From positions 63,608 to 127,607 of the forward strand of contig DF970667.1 in NCBI GenBank assembly GCA_001270045.2: a DNA stretch of 64,000 nt, in the 5' to 3' direction. The notes under the pieces were generated by a model that had not been told where the DNA came from, searched no databases, and saw only the letters and a program-made list of their open reading frames with translations. This document shows positions 1-8,024 of the stretch, one piece after another. Source of the stretch: Bacteroidales bacterium 6E (GTDB lineage Bacteria > Bacteroidota > Bacteroidia > Bacteroidales > Prolixibacteraceae). The position numbers and the translations under genes are program-made. The stretch's first letter is position 1. Each line of letters begins with the position of its first letter.

Positions 1-154
1 TAATAGACACTAGTGACCTGAATGTCCGAAAAGTCGTAGTATAAAATCATTCTTAATAAGCATTAGAGCCAACAATATATATTACAATAACTTATAGCAT
101 AGGAATCCATAAAATCAGACTCTAATATTTATTGTCAACTGAAAATTAACGACC

Positions 155-586
155 ATGAAAACAGTAAACATCTATTTGATTTTTGACGGACAGTGTGAAG
201 AAGCATTTAATTTTTACAGGGAAGTTCTTGGTGGCGAGTTTGCAGGCATCAGCAGGTACAAGGATGCTCCCGAAGATGCATCGAAGCCTGTTTCGCCCGC
301 CTACAGTGAGAGAATCATGCACATGGCCCTGCCGGTCAGCAACGAGACCATGCTGATGGGCAGTGATGGTGGTGAGGGTTGGACCGAAAAGCATATCACA
401 GGCAATAACTTTTCGGTTTCCATCAGTACCGACAGCAATGAAAGTGCTGATGAGATTGTTAACGGACTTTCCAGAGGCGGTAAAGTCAACATGCCCATGA
501 CCTCCACCTTCTGGGGCGACTATTTCGGGATGCTGACCGACAAATTTGGCATCAACTGGATGGTGAGCTACAACCAAAACAGTTGA
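155..586 (+). CDS. VOC family protein, PhnB-like glyoxalase fold
   Basis: A 143-residue cytoplasmic protein of the vicinal-oxygen-chelate (glyoxalase/bleomycin-resistance) superfamily, PhnB-like branch. The opening (IYLIFDG.CEEAFNFYREVLGGE) is the typical first beta-alpha unit of this branch. The second half carries the paired module ending in FWGDYFGMLTDKFGINWMV, which is characteristic of PhnB/YcgJ-like proteins. There is no signal peptide. The ATG at 155 directly precedes the VOC start and has an AT-rich leader. The gene is monocistronic and converges on the DUF5916 gene. The superfamily includes lyases, dioxygenases and antibiotic-binding proteins; the substrate cannot be read from the sequence. 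Confidence 0.85.
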   Translation: MKTVNIYLIFDGQCEEAFNFYREVLGGEFAGISRYKDAPEDASKPVSPAYSERIMHMALPVSNETMLMGSDGGEGWTEKHITGNNFSVSISTDSNESADEIVNGLSRGGKVNMPMTSTFWGDYFGMLTDKFGINWMVSYNQNS

Positions 587-647
587 GATTCAAAATCCGT
601 TGACCCAACAATCAAGCTTTAAATGAATGCAACCTGGTCATTGCCGG

Positions 648-2867
648 TTACAATATCAGCGTGTGTGTATACTTCAGCATGAGCGTACGTGTCAGGTAAG
701 CTGGTGGCCTGATGGTGCTATTATCGTCGCGCAGGTTGCGAAGATCGTTGAACACAAGAAAGAAGTCGTTGCCGTCGCGGGGATTGTACCTTAGCCGAAG
801 GTTGGTGATGACCAGGTTGTCGCGCTCGTTCATTTGTACGTATGAACTGATTGACAAGTGGGTATTCAGCATATAGGTGAACTTCAGGCGGGCCAGGTTA
901 TTGGTAAAATTCTGGTTCCGTTCGGGAAATTTCACCTGGTCGTACTTATAGGATCCCGTGAGCTGAAAACTCTGTGAAATGTTGAAGTTGGTCTCCAGCT
1001 CGGCCGAAAAGCGGTTTCCGTCGAAAAACTCACCCATTTCGAAACCCGTGTTGGCGACCACTTTTTTGTTGGAAGGTGTCGAAAAGTTTCCGAAGAAGTT
1101 GACGAAAGAATAGTCGCCTGCCGGCACATACACATTGGGCGACAAATGGAAATCCCTTACCACCCCTTCTCGCAGGTAATTGAAGCTGCTGAACAGGTTA
1201 AAACCGTTCTTCCACTCCATCAGGTATTGTGGGGCAATCTCCAGGTTCTCGAGCTTGCCGTCGTCGAGTCGTGAAACATAGGCAAAGTCGAGACTGAACC
1301 TTCTCCAGAACACGGAGGATGTTTCGGGGAACAGGCCATACTGGATTTCGCCCCGCACTTCCCTGATCTCCTGATTGAAGAGGAAACCGGTACCCGGATT
1401 AAAATTCTTGCCAAACCAACCATATTTCACTTCGTAACCCAATCCTTTGTCAGAGCGGCGTTCCCAGGCAACCGAAAAGAAGCTGGGATCGGCCGATATC
1501 ACGTTGGAACTGAGTCCGCTTTCCATACTTTGTGCCAGCTTCACGTCGAGATAATCGTCGCCGAACATTCGCCAAATCCCGTCGATACCATAGGCCACAT
1601 TGTATTTCCCATCGAAGTCGATCCTCGACGAGACGATAGCCCCCACATACGAGTTGGGGTTGATGACCTGTTTTCTGACACGGGCCACGCCAAAATTCTC
1701 GGCAGGTTGGCCATTGTATTGGGCCGTATTCATGTTCAGGATGCCCAGGTCCCACTTCCCTACCCTGCCTACCAGTCGGGCACCACCAATGATCCTCACA
1801 GGCTGGCCGTCGGCAATACCGATGTTCCGGCTGTAAAACAACTCCTGCGGACCACCAAGGTTAAAGCTGAAGATGCTCGAGCGTTCCTGAAAAAACAAGC
1901 GCTTTTCGGGGAAGAAGAGGGAGTATCGTGTAAGGTTTACCTGCTGGTCGTCGGCCTCCACCTGGGCAAAGTCGGTATTGGCGGTCAGGTCGAGCGTCAG
2001 GTTGTTGGTGATGTTGTATTTGACATCCAGTCCGGCATCATATTCCGGGTTGTTGTCCTTCACATAGGCCGTATTGGTTTCGTTGACGACAAAATTCCGT
2101 GTGTATCCGGCCAGCACGTAGGGCGACACATACACCGGGTTGCGTGGCTCAATATTCTCAAAGTAGACCTTCGATGCCAGCGATGGTTTCATGCGGGCAT
2201 TTCCGCCATACCGTCTGTCTATGGAAGGATAAGTGTCGATCTCGTTGAGATGGCTGATCCTGCGGTTGATGATCAGTCCCATTTGGGCGATCTGGTTTAC
2301 GCTTTGGAACCGCAGGCTTGAGAGCGGGATACGCATTTCTACATTCCATGATTGTTCATCGCGGGTGGTTTTCACATCCCAATACGAATTCCAGGTGTAA
2401 TTGATGGTATTGTCGGGACCGCCTCCGCCTCCGGCGGCATCGTTCGAAACGGTAAAATCGATTTTCAGCCCGGAGGGCATGGTGAAAAACGCCAATGCGT
2501 TTTCGTTATCGTTAAAGGTATCGAGGATGATACCGAAGGAGTCGGAATTATCGGAAGTTTCATCGCGTTTCTTGCTGGTGGAGACCACCTTCGTCATGTC
2601 ATTATAATAAAGCCTTGCGCCCACCCACAGGAAATGCTGGTCGTACCCTACCCATATATCGCTCTTTTCTGTCGGGGAATTACCGAAGACCGGATAGTGC
2701 TGGACCAATTCCAGTTTGGGAAGCACCTGCCAGGCAGCTTCCGAGGGGATCCCGTCGAAATCGATCTCCCCGGTAAGGGGCACAATACGGAGGCCATCCT
2801 GGGCAATGACCATGAAGGTTGTACAGGCGAGAAACAGGGACGCAACAATTCCGGCAAAGGTTTTCAT
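648..2867 (-). CDS. DUF5916 protein: CBM9-like domain plus outer-membrane barrel
   Basis: A 739-residue exported protein. Residues 1-22 form a Sec signal peptide ending in ALA-type small residues before QDGLRIVPL. Residues about 30-220 resemble the carbohydrate-binding family 9-like domain (GEIDFDGIPSEAAWQ, then DSFGIILDTFNDNENALAFF). The remainder is rich in alternating beta-strands with aromatic ends and finishes LMLKYTHTLIL, as expected for an outer-membrane beta-barrel. This two-part layout is the DUF5916 family of Bacteroidota. Its molecular role is unknown; it is often found near peptidases and surface systems. No partner gene lies beside it here. The family call is firm, the function is not. 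Confidence 0.85.
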   Translation of the reverse strand: MKTFAGIVASLFLACTTFMVIAQDGLRIVPLTGEIDFDGIPSEAAWQVLPKLELVQHYPVFGNSPTEKSDIWVGYDQHFLWVGARLYYNDMTKVVSTSKKRDETSDNSDSFGIILDTFNDNENALAFFTMPSGLKIDFTVSNDAAGGGGGPDNTINYTWNSYWDVKTTRDEQSWNVEMRIPLSSLRFQSVNQIAQMGLIINRRISHLNEIDTYPSIDRRYGGNARMKPSLASKVYFENIEPRNPVYVSPYVLAGYTRNFVVNETNTAYVKDNNPEYDAGLDVKYNITNNLTLDLTANTDFAQVEADDQQVNLTRYSLFFPEKRLFFQERSSIFSFNLGGPQELFYSRNIGIADGQPVRIIGGARLVGRVGKWDLGILNMNTAQYNGQPAENFGVARVRKQVINPNSYVGAIVSSRIDFDGKYNVAYGIDGIWRMFGDDYLDVKLAQSMESGLSSNVISADPSFFSVAWERRSDKGLGYEVKYGWFGKNFNPGTGFLFNQEIREVRGEIQYGLFPETSSVFWRRFSLDFAYVSRLDDGKLENLEIAPQYLMEWKNGFNLFSSFNYLREGVVRDFHLSPNVYVPAGDYSFVNFFGNFSTPSNKKVVANTGFEMGEFFDGNRFSAELETNFNISQSFQLTGSYKYDQVKFPERNQNFTNNLARLKFTYMLNTHLSISSYVQMNERDNLVITNLRLRYNPRDGNDFFLVFNDLRNLRDDNSTIRPPAYLTRTLMLKYTHTLIL

Positions 2868-2935
2868 ACAAAAAGGTTTAGATTAGATTCTCAAAAAAAT
2901 GGCATTCAGAAATTCAAATATAATCAGGATCTGGT

Positions 2936-3631
2936 TTACTGATTCGATCTCTTGTAACTGATGAGCATTCCACCCCCGCGGTTATCAAGGGTCGACTCAT
3001 AATTGGGAAGGCTGCGGATAAATTCGAGGTACGACACTCCATCGGCACCTGATCCGGCTCCCCTTCGACCACCTCGTGAGCCATAGGTTCGCTCCGAGAC
3101 ATTGTGGGTTGCATAGCATCCCCCGACCATGAGTTTGGGGTCAACATCCATAAAATAATTTTTGTACCAGTCCTTATCTGCATCACTAAACACGAAATCG
3201 AAGGGGCCTTTCAGTTCCCTGACAAGCAAATGGGCATCAGCCAACCGCGCGTCAATGTAATCAGACAATCCGGCCTTCCTGAAATTCTCAAGGGCTGTTC
3301 GGTGGCGTTGTTCATCAATCTCGATGGTAATGAGTTTGCCACCAGTTTTGCTCAGGGCCCACGCAATGTATATCCCCGACAATCCTGTGGAAGTGCCAAT
3401 CTCGAGTGCGCTTTTATACTTTCCCTGAATGACAAGATCGTAGAGAAGCTGTCCGTCAGCATGGGGGATGTTAAGATCCCACCAGCGACCACTGGCATCT
3501 TCCAGGAATTGCCTGACCTTGGCATCGAGTTCAGGATTATCCTTTAAATCCTGTGCCTGAAGGCCTGAAAATATTCCTGGCAGTAACAGCAATACTGCCG
3601 TAATTACCATCTGTAGTCTTGATCTTTTCAT
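2936..3631 (-). CDS. Class I SAM-dependent O-methyltransferase-like protein with signal peptide
   Basis: A 231-residue protein with the catechol-O-methyltransferase-like Rossmann fold. Motif I is seen as ALEIGTSTGLSGIYIAWAL (about residues 75-93), followed by the acidic residue of strand beta-2 (ITIEID) and the metal/substrate region FDFVFSDADKDWYKNYF. Residues 1-26 (basic start, then ITAVLLLLPGIFSGLQAQ) look like a cleavable Sec signal. That is odd for an enzyme that needs cytoplasmic S-adenosylmethionine. A glycine/arginine-rich insert follows SERTYGS. Methylation of a catechol-like substrate is inferred from family only. A terminator-like hairpin separates it from the upstream operon, so it is probably transcribed alone. 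Confidence 0.8.
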   Translation of the reverse strand: MKRSRLQMVITAVLLLLPGIFSGLQAQDLKDNPELDAKVRQFLEDASGRWWDLNIPHADGQLLYDLVIQGKYKSALEIGTSTGLSGIYIAWALSKTGGKLITIEIDEQRHRTALENFRKAGLSDYIDARLADAHLLVRELKGPFDFVFSDADKDWYKNYFMDVDPKLMVGGCYATHNVSERTYGSRGGRRGAGSGADGVSYLEFIRSLPNYESTLDNRGGGMLISYKRSNQ

Positions 3632-3654
3632 TGGATGAAGTTCTTATGATTACC

Positions 3655-3713
3655 CAAAACAAAAAGAAGCCAAATCCTGAGTAGCCTTATTTGACGTAAC
3701 TTTGGATTTGGCT
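3655..3713 (-). terminator. Long-loop hairpin with T-tract downstream of the GATase-like gene
   Basis: A perfect 10-bp inverted repeat (AGCCAAATCC at 3668-3677, GGATTTGGCT at 3704-3713) encloses a 26-nt loop. Read on the minus strand, the stem is followed by a T-rich run (TTCTTTTTGTTTT). It lies just past the end of the 3807-4562 gene, so it is a plausible intrinsic terminator for the cupin operon. The long loop lowers confidence. Confidence 0.5.
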
Positions 3714-3806
3714 ATTGGACACTGCGACCTATAAAAAAGTTTAATATCTCATGGGAAGAATTTTGGTTCAAACCCTTTCGTCTCCAGTGAATTGTGAACC
3801 TACAGA

Positions 3807-4562
3807 TTATTTCTCCGTGACCATCCAAGTGATAAGCTCTTGCATAAAGACATAGTTATCCTTGCCTTTCCATACCAGGCTTGAGCCATCTGGCATGGTA
3901 GCAGTCACCCCACCTATAAAAAGCCCGACCATGGTTTCACCGAATGCCACCAGCCGACTTCCGCCTTCAAGCTTCACATACGAACCATGCATGATTCCTC
4001 CTTCGGCATTCATTACACTTAATGGAATTCCGCCCTTAATTTCGCGACTCCCACTATATGGCAATTCATACCGTCCCTTGATGAATTCACCTGGAAAGCT
4101 GATGGCGCCCACATTCCGGACCATGGGAAGATCGTCACCAAATTCAATCCCAAAAGGATTGGCTATTTCGTTTGCACCGAAAGCCTTCAGGTTCATTCGT
4201 CGGTTATCATCGGTGAAAAGGACGAGCCTTCCACCTTTCCTTACAAAGTCGACAATAGACTCGCGTTCAGCATCAGTTCTCGTCTTCTTGCCCGGCGCTG
4301 ACGATAAGGTGGATAAGACTACCAATACATCGATGCTCTTTAATAATTTAGTGGTGACTTCCTTATCCTCATTGATAATGAGCTTACCACCCAACTGGTT
4401 TTCAATAATGTCCCGATAGTGGTTAAATATGTCAGGACTGACCTTCAGGTATTCCGATTTATCCTCAAGAGAAATATCCAGGAGTACAACCTTGTTTTGT
4501 GCATTGGAATATGTAACGAAGATTCCAATGAACAGAATAAGCATTAAAGTTGAAATTTTCAT
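3807..4562 (-). CDS. Exported GATase-like (DUF4350-type) hypothetical protein
   Basis: A 251-residue protein with a clear Sec signal peptide (MKISTLMLILFIGIFVTYSNAQ). The mature part begins with KVVLLDISLEDKSE and contains SIDVLVVLSTLSS and IVDFVRKGGRLVLFTDDNRRMNL. This is the pattern of class I glutamine-amidotransferase-like folds seen in DUF4350/GldG-type periplasmic proteins. No catalytic Cys nucleophile elbow is visible, so enzymatic activity is not implied. It is the last gene of an apparent three-gene operon (cupin, NTF2-like, this gene) with gaps of 30 and 39 bp. Role unknown. Confidence 0.6.
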   Translation of the reverse strand: MKISTLMLILFIGIFVTYSNAQNKVVLLDISLEDKSEYLKVSPDIFNHYRDIIENQLGGKLIINEDKEVTTKLLKSIDVLVVLSTLSSAPGKKTRTDAERESIVDFVRKGGRLVLFTDDNRRMNLKAFGANEIANPFGIEFGDDLPMVRNVGAISFPGEFIKGRYELPYSGSREIKGGIPLSVMNAEGGIMHGSYVKLEGGSRLVAFGETMVGLFIGGVTATMPDGSSLVWKGKDNYVFMQELITWMVTEK

Positions 4563-4601
4563 GGTTATTGTTTTGGCAATGTAGTGTCTATTTACATATA
4601 A

Positions 4602-5105
4602 CTAAAATCCCTGTCGTTCTCCCGTTACCGGCATCGAAGAATAATGAATATGCACAATCTTCCAATCATTATCCAGTTTTCTCAATATCATTGATTCACG
4701 ACCCTTTGTCTGCATGGAAGCCTGATCTCCACCCCTGAAAGAGGCATCAAAAATCCAATAGAAAGTAACAACTGCAAGATCACCGTATATCAGGACAGAC
4801 TCATTATAGCTTTTAAGATCGCGCACCGAGAAACGTTCTGCAAACATTTGGTAGATGCCCGATTTGATGGCCTCCCATCCTATTTCATGTCCTCGTGGAT
4901 GGACAAAACTGGATTGGTCAGTCGTCTGCCAAAAAGTTGCAGCGAGAACGGTATCAGCTTGGTTTATGGAAGTTTTGTAACTCTCGAGGACCTGTTTCAC
5001 CAATTGAACATCTTGTTGAAGGCGATCAGGCCGGACAGGATCCTGGGCGCAGACTCGTCCAATAATCATGAAAAAGACGGATATTAAGATAATATGATTC
5101 TTCAT
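4602..5105 (-). CDS. Exported SnoaL/DUF4440-like NTF2-fold protein
   Basis: A 167-residue protein with a signal peptide (MKNHIILISVFFMIIGRVCAQ). The mature domain shows the nuclear-transport-factor-2-like pattern of an N-terminal helix (VKQVLESYKTSINQADTVLAATFW), a GWEAIKSGIYQMF segment, and C-terminal strands ending RKLDNDWKIVHIHYSSMP. The last motif is typical of DUF4440/SnoaL-like proteins. These folds bind small molecules or act as isomerases and cyclases, and the active residues are not conserved enough to assign a reaction. It is the middle gene of the cupin operon facing the HxlR regulator. Confidence 0.75.
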   Translation of the reverse strand: MKNHIILISVFFMIIGRVCAQDPVRPDRLQQDVQLVKQVLESYKTSINQADTVLAATFWQTTDQSSFVHPRGHEIGWEAIKSGIYQMFAERFSVRDLKSYNESVLIYGDLAVVTFYWIFDASFRGGDQASMQTKGRESMILRKLDNDWKIVHIHYSSMPVTGERQGF

Positions 5106-5135
5106 TTCAAGAAATTTTATTTAGACACTTAATCT

Positions 5136-5573
5136 TTACTGTTTATCATATATCCCGTTCACTTCCTGGCTAATCACCATGATCTTGTTGTAATCGGGCA
5201 GATGGACAACTTCCGGAAGAATGGTGGTGCCAAAATCGATATAAACCAGCTTTTCTGTGGCTGATTCGTTTCGGATGACATGGGCTCCTTTCACTCCAGT
5301 CGGGAAACCAATCGCATCACCGGCTTTCACATGGATGTCACCTTCGTGGGTTCGAACGACACCAGTCCCGCTGATAATGTAAAAGACTTCCTCATTGGCT
5401 TCGTGATAATGATAACCATAGGCATAATTGCCAGGTTCAATCTCCACAAAATTTGCCCGGCATTTGGTAGCTTCAGCTTCAGAAATAATGGTTTTTACGG
5501 AAAACTGGTTTCCATCACGGTTAACGGTAACACTCTCGGTTTTTTGTACGTTTTTAACTGTCAGATTTTTCAT
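5136..5573 (-). CDS. Single-domain cupin protein
   Basis: A 145-residue cytoplasmic cupin. The two cupin motifs are visible. YGYHYHEANEEVFYIISGTG supplies two His and one Glu as metal ligands, and the second block (VRTHEGDIHVKAGDAIGFPTGVKGAHVIRN) supplies the final His. Such proteins bind a divalent metal and act as oxygenases, isomerases or sugar-binding regulators; the substrate is unknown. It is the first gene of a three-gene minus-strand operon and lies head-to-head with the HxlR regulator at 5802. That arrangement suggests the operon is controlled by this redox- or aldehyde-type repressor/activator family. Confidence 0.8.
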   Translation of the reverse strand: MKNLTVKNVQKTESVTVNRDGNQFSVKTIISEAEATKCRANFVEIEPGNYAYGYHYHEANEEVFYIISGTGVVRTHEGDIHVKAGDAIGFPTGVKGAHVIRNESATEKLVYIDFGTTILPEVVHLPDYNKIMVISQEVNGIYDKQ

Positions 5574-5741
5574 GTTATGAAGATTTAAATGTTCTTATAC
5601 ATCAAAGGTCGGGCATAAGCGGATGTTATGCAAGCAGGTTAGTAACGTGCACCTGAAGTTAGAATTACTGTATTTCAACCACTTAAATATTAAAAAATAA
5701 TTCAAAAAAGTCAATCTCCAATAATTTTATAATATTCCAAA

Positions 5742-5781
5742 TCAATATTAACTCTCCAAAAGAGATTATTGATTAAGTTTG
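5742..5781 (+). promoter_or_regulatory. Putative operator dyad and -7 element for the HxlR gene
   Basis: A near-perfect dyad (TCAATA, then CTCT-CCAAA-AGAG, then TTATTGA; 5742-5773) directly abuts TAAGTTTG at 5774-5781. The latter matches the Bacteroidetes -7 consensus TAnnTTTG. The expected -33 TTG is not present, which fits a regulator-dependent promoter. Transcription would start near 5787, ruling against the TTG start codon at 5769 and favouring ATG 5802. HxlR regulators usually bind such dyads in the divergent gap they share with their target. Confidence 0.45.
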
Positions 5782-5801
5782 CTGTATTAAAATTCTTGCC
5801 C

Positions 5802-6137
5802 ATGCGTGAAATGGATCCCTTATATCCGACATGTCCCATCCGGAACATCATCAACCGGATGAGCGACAAATGGTCATTGTTAATCCTGAGTACTTTGCAA
5901 CGAAATGGGGTAATGCGATACAAGGAATTGAATGCAGCCATTCCCGACATATCCCAGAAAATGCTGTCGGGAACATTAAAGCGCCTCGAAGCCGACAAGC
6001 TGATTCACCGGAAGATGTATGGGGAAATCCCTCCCAGGGTTGAATATTCACTAACCCAAACCGGCAATGAGCTGATGCCCGCCGTAAACATGATGGTGGA
6101 TTGGGCGCTGGCTCATTTTGAGGAAATTACGCAGTAA
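5802..6137 (+). CDS. HxlR-family winged-helix transcriptional regulator
   Basis: A 111-residue HxlR-family regulator (111 aa from MREMDP). It shows CPIRNIINRMSDKWSLLILSTLQRNGVMRYKELNAAIPDISQKML, with the family-defining Cys before the helix. The wing (HRKMYGEIPPRVEYSLTQTG) and a C-terminal dimer helix follow. HxlR proteins are dimeric winged-helix factors that often sense aldehydes, quinones or redox state through the N-terminal Cys. The open frame extends to a TTG at 5769, but that codon overlaps the putative -7 element, so ATG 5802 is preferred. It is divergent from the cupin operon, its likely target. Confidence 0.9.
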   Translation: MREMDPLYPTCPIRNIINRMSDKWSLLILSTLQRNGVMRYKELNAAIPDISQKMLSGTLKRLEADKLIHRKMYGEIPPRVEYSLTQTGNELMPAVNMMVDWALAHFEEITQ

Positions 6138-6197
6138 AGGTATTATTTACCATTGGCTAACCGATGGCATATAAAGGGATATTGACCAATCATGATT

Positions 6198-6280
6198 ACA
6201 CTTTTATCATGACATAAATGTTGTCTCATAACACTTTTATCATGATAAAAATGCTGTTTGACCACACTTTTATCAAGTTA
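6198..6280. repeat. 33-bp tandem repeat with embedded palindrome
   Basis: The motif ACACTTTTATCA starts at 6198, 6231 and 6264, exactly 33 bp apart. The first two units are similar through their full length and the third is truncated. The second unit holds a perfect 16-bp palindrome (TTTTATCATGATAAAA, 6235-6250). It fills the gap between two convergent genes (HxlR ends 6137, hydrolase ends 6283), so it might act as a bidirectional terminator or protein-binding array. No function is shown. Confidence 0.75.
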
Positions 6281-6282
6281 CC

Positions 6283-7182
6283 TTAAGGAAGATTCTTTTT
6301 TTCGACCGTCCACACGTCCGATTGTGACAGTCCACAAGGATTGCCGGTGAACAATTTTCCGGCCTCGGCATCGTCTTTCAGCTGCCACTGGTACCAGGCA
6401 GTGGCCACCTTGGCAAATTCACCTCCGTGGGGCTGGGCATAGGTACCACCATGACCAACGTCCATATTCGCCATGAATATCGGCACATGGTTGATGCGCT
6501 TGTAGTCGTCCATCCCGTTCTCATAGGCTATGTCGGTTTTTCCGCCAAGCATATAGAGGGTTGGGGTATGGATATCAGCCAGTCGTTCCTTGCTCACCTG
6601 GGGCATTCCGGGCATTCGGCCGACAGGATTCTCGAACAGTCCGCTGTTACACACCACGATGGTAGTCAGTCGGGGATCAGCCGCCATTTCGAGGGTTTGC
6701 AGTCCGCCGCACGACATACCGCTGATGGCCATTTTGTTTATGTCGACCTTCTGGTAATAACGACTGTCCTTATCGCTGGCCTGCGCAATGGCCCAGTCGA
6801 TGGCGTCAATCAGCTGTACCGATTGCGACCTATCCCTGATCTGTTCGCCCTCCTCCTTGGGCATCAGGCCGATGGCAATCACCAAAAAACCATGCGAAGC
6901 CACCTCGTTCAGGAAGTTGACATGCTCCCAGGGCGAATTGAAGCAGGCACCATTGCCCCATGCAATGATGGGCAACTTATGGTCGTCGCCAAACGCGGTG
7001 AGGTCCTGTGGAACAAAAACCGTATGGGTGGGAAGGGAGGGATCGGCCATCATGACCGCCTTGAAAGGACCGGTACCCCCATCCTCGACAATGCGTGCTT
7101 TCGCTTCCTGGGCATGGGAGGTTATCACTACCAAACAAATTGACAACAAGAGAATTCCGGAGTGAAGGATACGTTTTTTCAT
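6283..7182 (-). CDS. Secreted alpha/beta hydrolase, dienelactone/PET-hydrolase-like
   Basis: A 299-residue exported alpha/beta hydrolase. The start ATG 7182 (MKKRILHSGILLLSICLVVITSHAQ) gives a normal signal peptide. An in-frame upstream codon at 7224 would bury it behind 14 extra residues. The oxyanion region (IIAWGNGACFNSPWEHVNFL) and the nucleophile elbow GMSCG (in MAISGMSCGGLQTL) are visible. A late Asp (MLGGKTDIAYE) and a His (MDVGHGG) can complete the triad. The layout recalls cutinase-like polyester and dienelactone hydrolases. The substrate is not predictable. It is monocistronic and convergent with the HxlR gene. Confidence 0.8.
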   Translation of the reverse strand: MKKRILHSGILLLSICLVVITSHAQEAKARIVEDGGTGPFKAVMMADPSLPTHTVFVPQDLTAFGDDHKLPIIAWGNGACFNSPWEHVNFLNEVASHGFLVIAIGLMPKEEGEQIRDRSQSVQLIDAIDWAIAQASDKDSRYYQKVDINKMAISGMSCGGLQTLEMAADPRLTTIVVCNSGLFENPVGRMPGMPQVSKERLADIHTPTLYMLGGKTDIAYENGMDDYKRINHVPIFMANMDVGHGGTYAQPHGGEFAKVATAWYQWQLKDDAEAGKLFTGNPCGLSQSDVWTVEKKNLP

Positions 7183-7310
7183 GGGTCTTCGATTTAGGCT
7201 TAATTTACAATCAGTGACTTCCAATCAACCAACTTTTCATAAGGAAAAATATGACGTTCAATATAAACATTTTTTAGTGGACAATATTGGGATAAGCCCC
7301 ATTTATCTTT

Positions 7311-7340
7311 TTGACATTTAAAGAAATCACCGTAACTTTC
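7311..7340 (+). promoter_or_regulatory. Bacteroidetes-type promoter for the 7400 gene
   Basis: TTG (7311-7313, within a TTTTTG run) and TAACTTTC (7333-7340) are separated by exactly 19 nt, close to the TTTG/TAnnTTTG promoter of Bacteroidota. The predicted transcript would start about 7346 and give a 55-nt leader. Confidence 0.6.
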
Positions 7341-7399
7341 TCTCAGTAATAACCATACAGCCACCTTCACAGGCGACTTTCCAAAAACATTACATCAAA

Positions 7400-7888
7400 A
7401 TGAAAATTGAAGATCAGGAATGTTGTCCCGAATTCGATCCCGCGAAGTGGGACAAAAAGACTTTTCAGTGGGAGAACAAGCACTTTCTTAAGGAATCGAT
7501 CCCCACCATTTTCCATATTCCGTTTCCGGCGACCATCGGAAAAAGGATCACGAAGATGATGGAGCTGGCAGATAAGGCAGAGGCCAATATTCCCGACAAG
7601 ACCGATGCGCTGGTCCTGTTCAGGGATCCTTCGGCCTTCCGGTCGGAAATTCTCTATTCAGTCACCAAGACAGTCGATGGAGCCACAAACACCGATGTTA
7701 CCGGAACCTATGCCGCCAGGGTTTTTGAGGGAAGCTACAACAGTATCCCAAAACACATGAAAACCATGCAAAAAGAACTCCAGGCCGAGGGCAAGACAGC
7801 CAAGGATGTTATGGTACATTATGCATACTGTCCGGGATGTGCCAAAAAATATGGCCATAATTACATGATTTTGTTTGCCGAGGTATAG
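7400..7888 (+). CDS. Conserved hypothetical protein with C-terminal CPGCAKKYG motif
   Basis: A 162-residue cytoplasmic protein without signal peptide or membrane segment. The N-terminus has a paired cysteine (DQECCPEFDP), a KKTFQWENKHF segment and an IPFPATIGKRITKMMELA helix. The C-terminus ends HYAYCPGCAKKYGHNYMILFAEV, with a CxxC pair and His that could bind metal or form a redox site. I recognise the overall look as a conserved Bacteroidota protein sometimes labelled hydrolase, but I see no catalytic motif. A good -33/-7 promoter precedes it. Function unknown. Confidence 0.7.
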   Translation: MKIEDQECCPEFDPAKWDKKTFQWENKHFLKESIPTIFHIPFPATIGKRITKMMELADKAEANIPDKTDALVLFRDPSAFRSEILYSVTKTVDGATNTDVTGTYAARVFEGSYNSIPKHMKTMQKELQAEGKTAKDVMVHYAYCPGCAKKYGHNYMILFAEV

Positions 7889-8024
7889 GATATTGCCTTA
7901 TTCACAGCCCTCAACACGACTTTAATCCTTCGAAACACATCCCCTTAATCCGAAAATTCGTATTTTCGGAAGTATTCCTGTTGTCCCGGGATTACCAAAC
8001 CATTATAACCATTCTTTCACATCT

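Noticed and set aside
7949-7970. Hairpin TCCGAAAAT/ATTTTCGGA upstream of the DUF2306-like gene as a terminator.
   Set aside because: It has no T-tract, and its 3' half could equally be a -7-like TATTTTCG promoter element lacking a -33 match, so neither call is supported.
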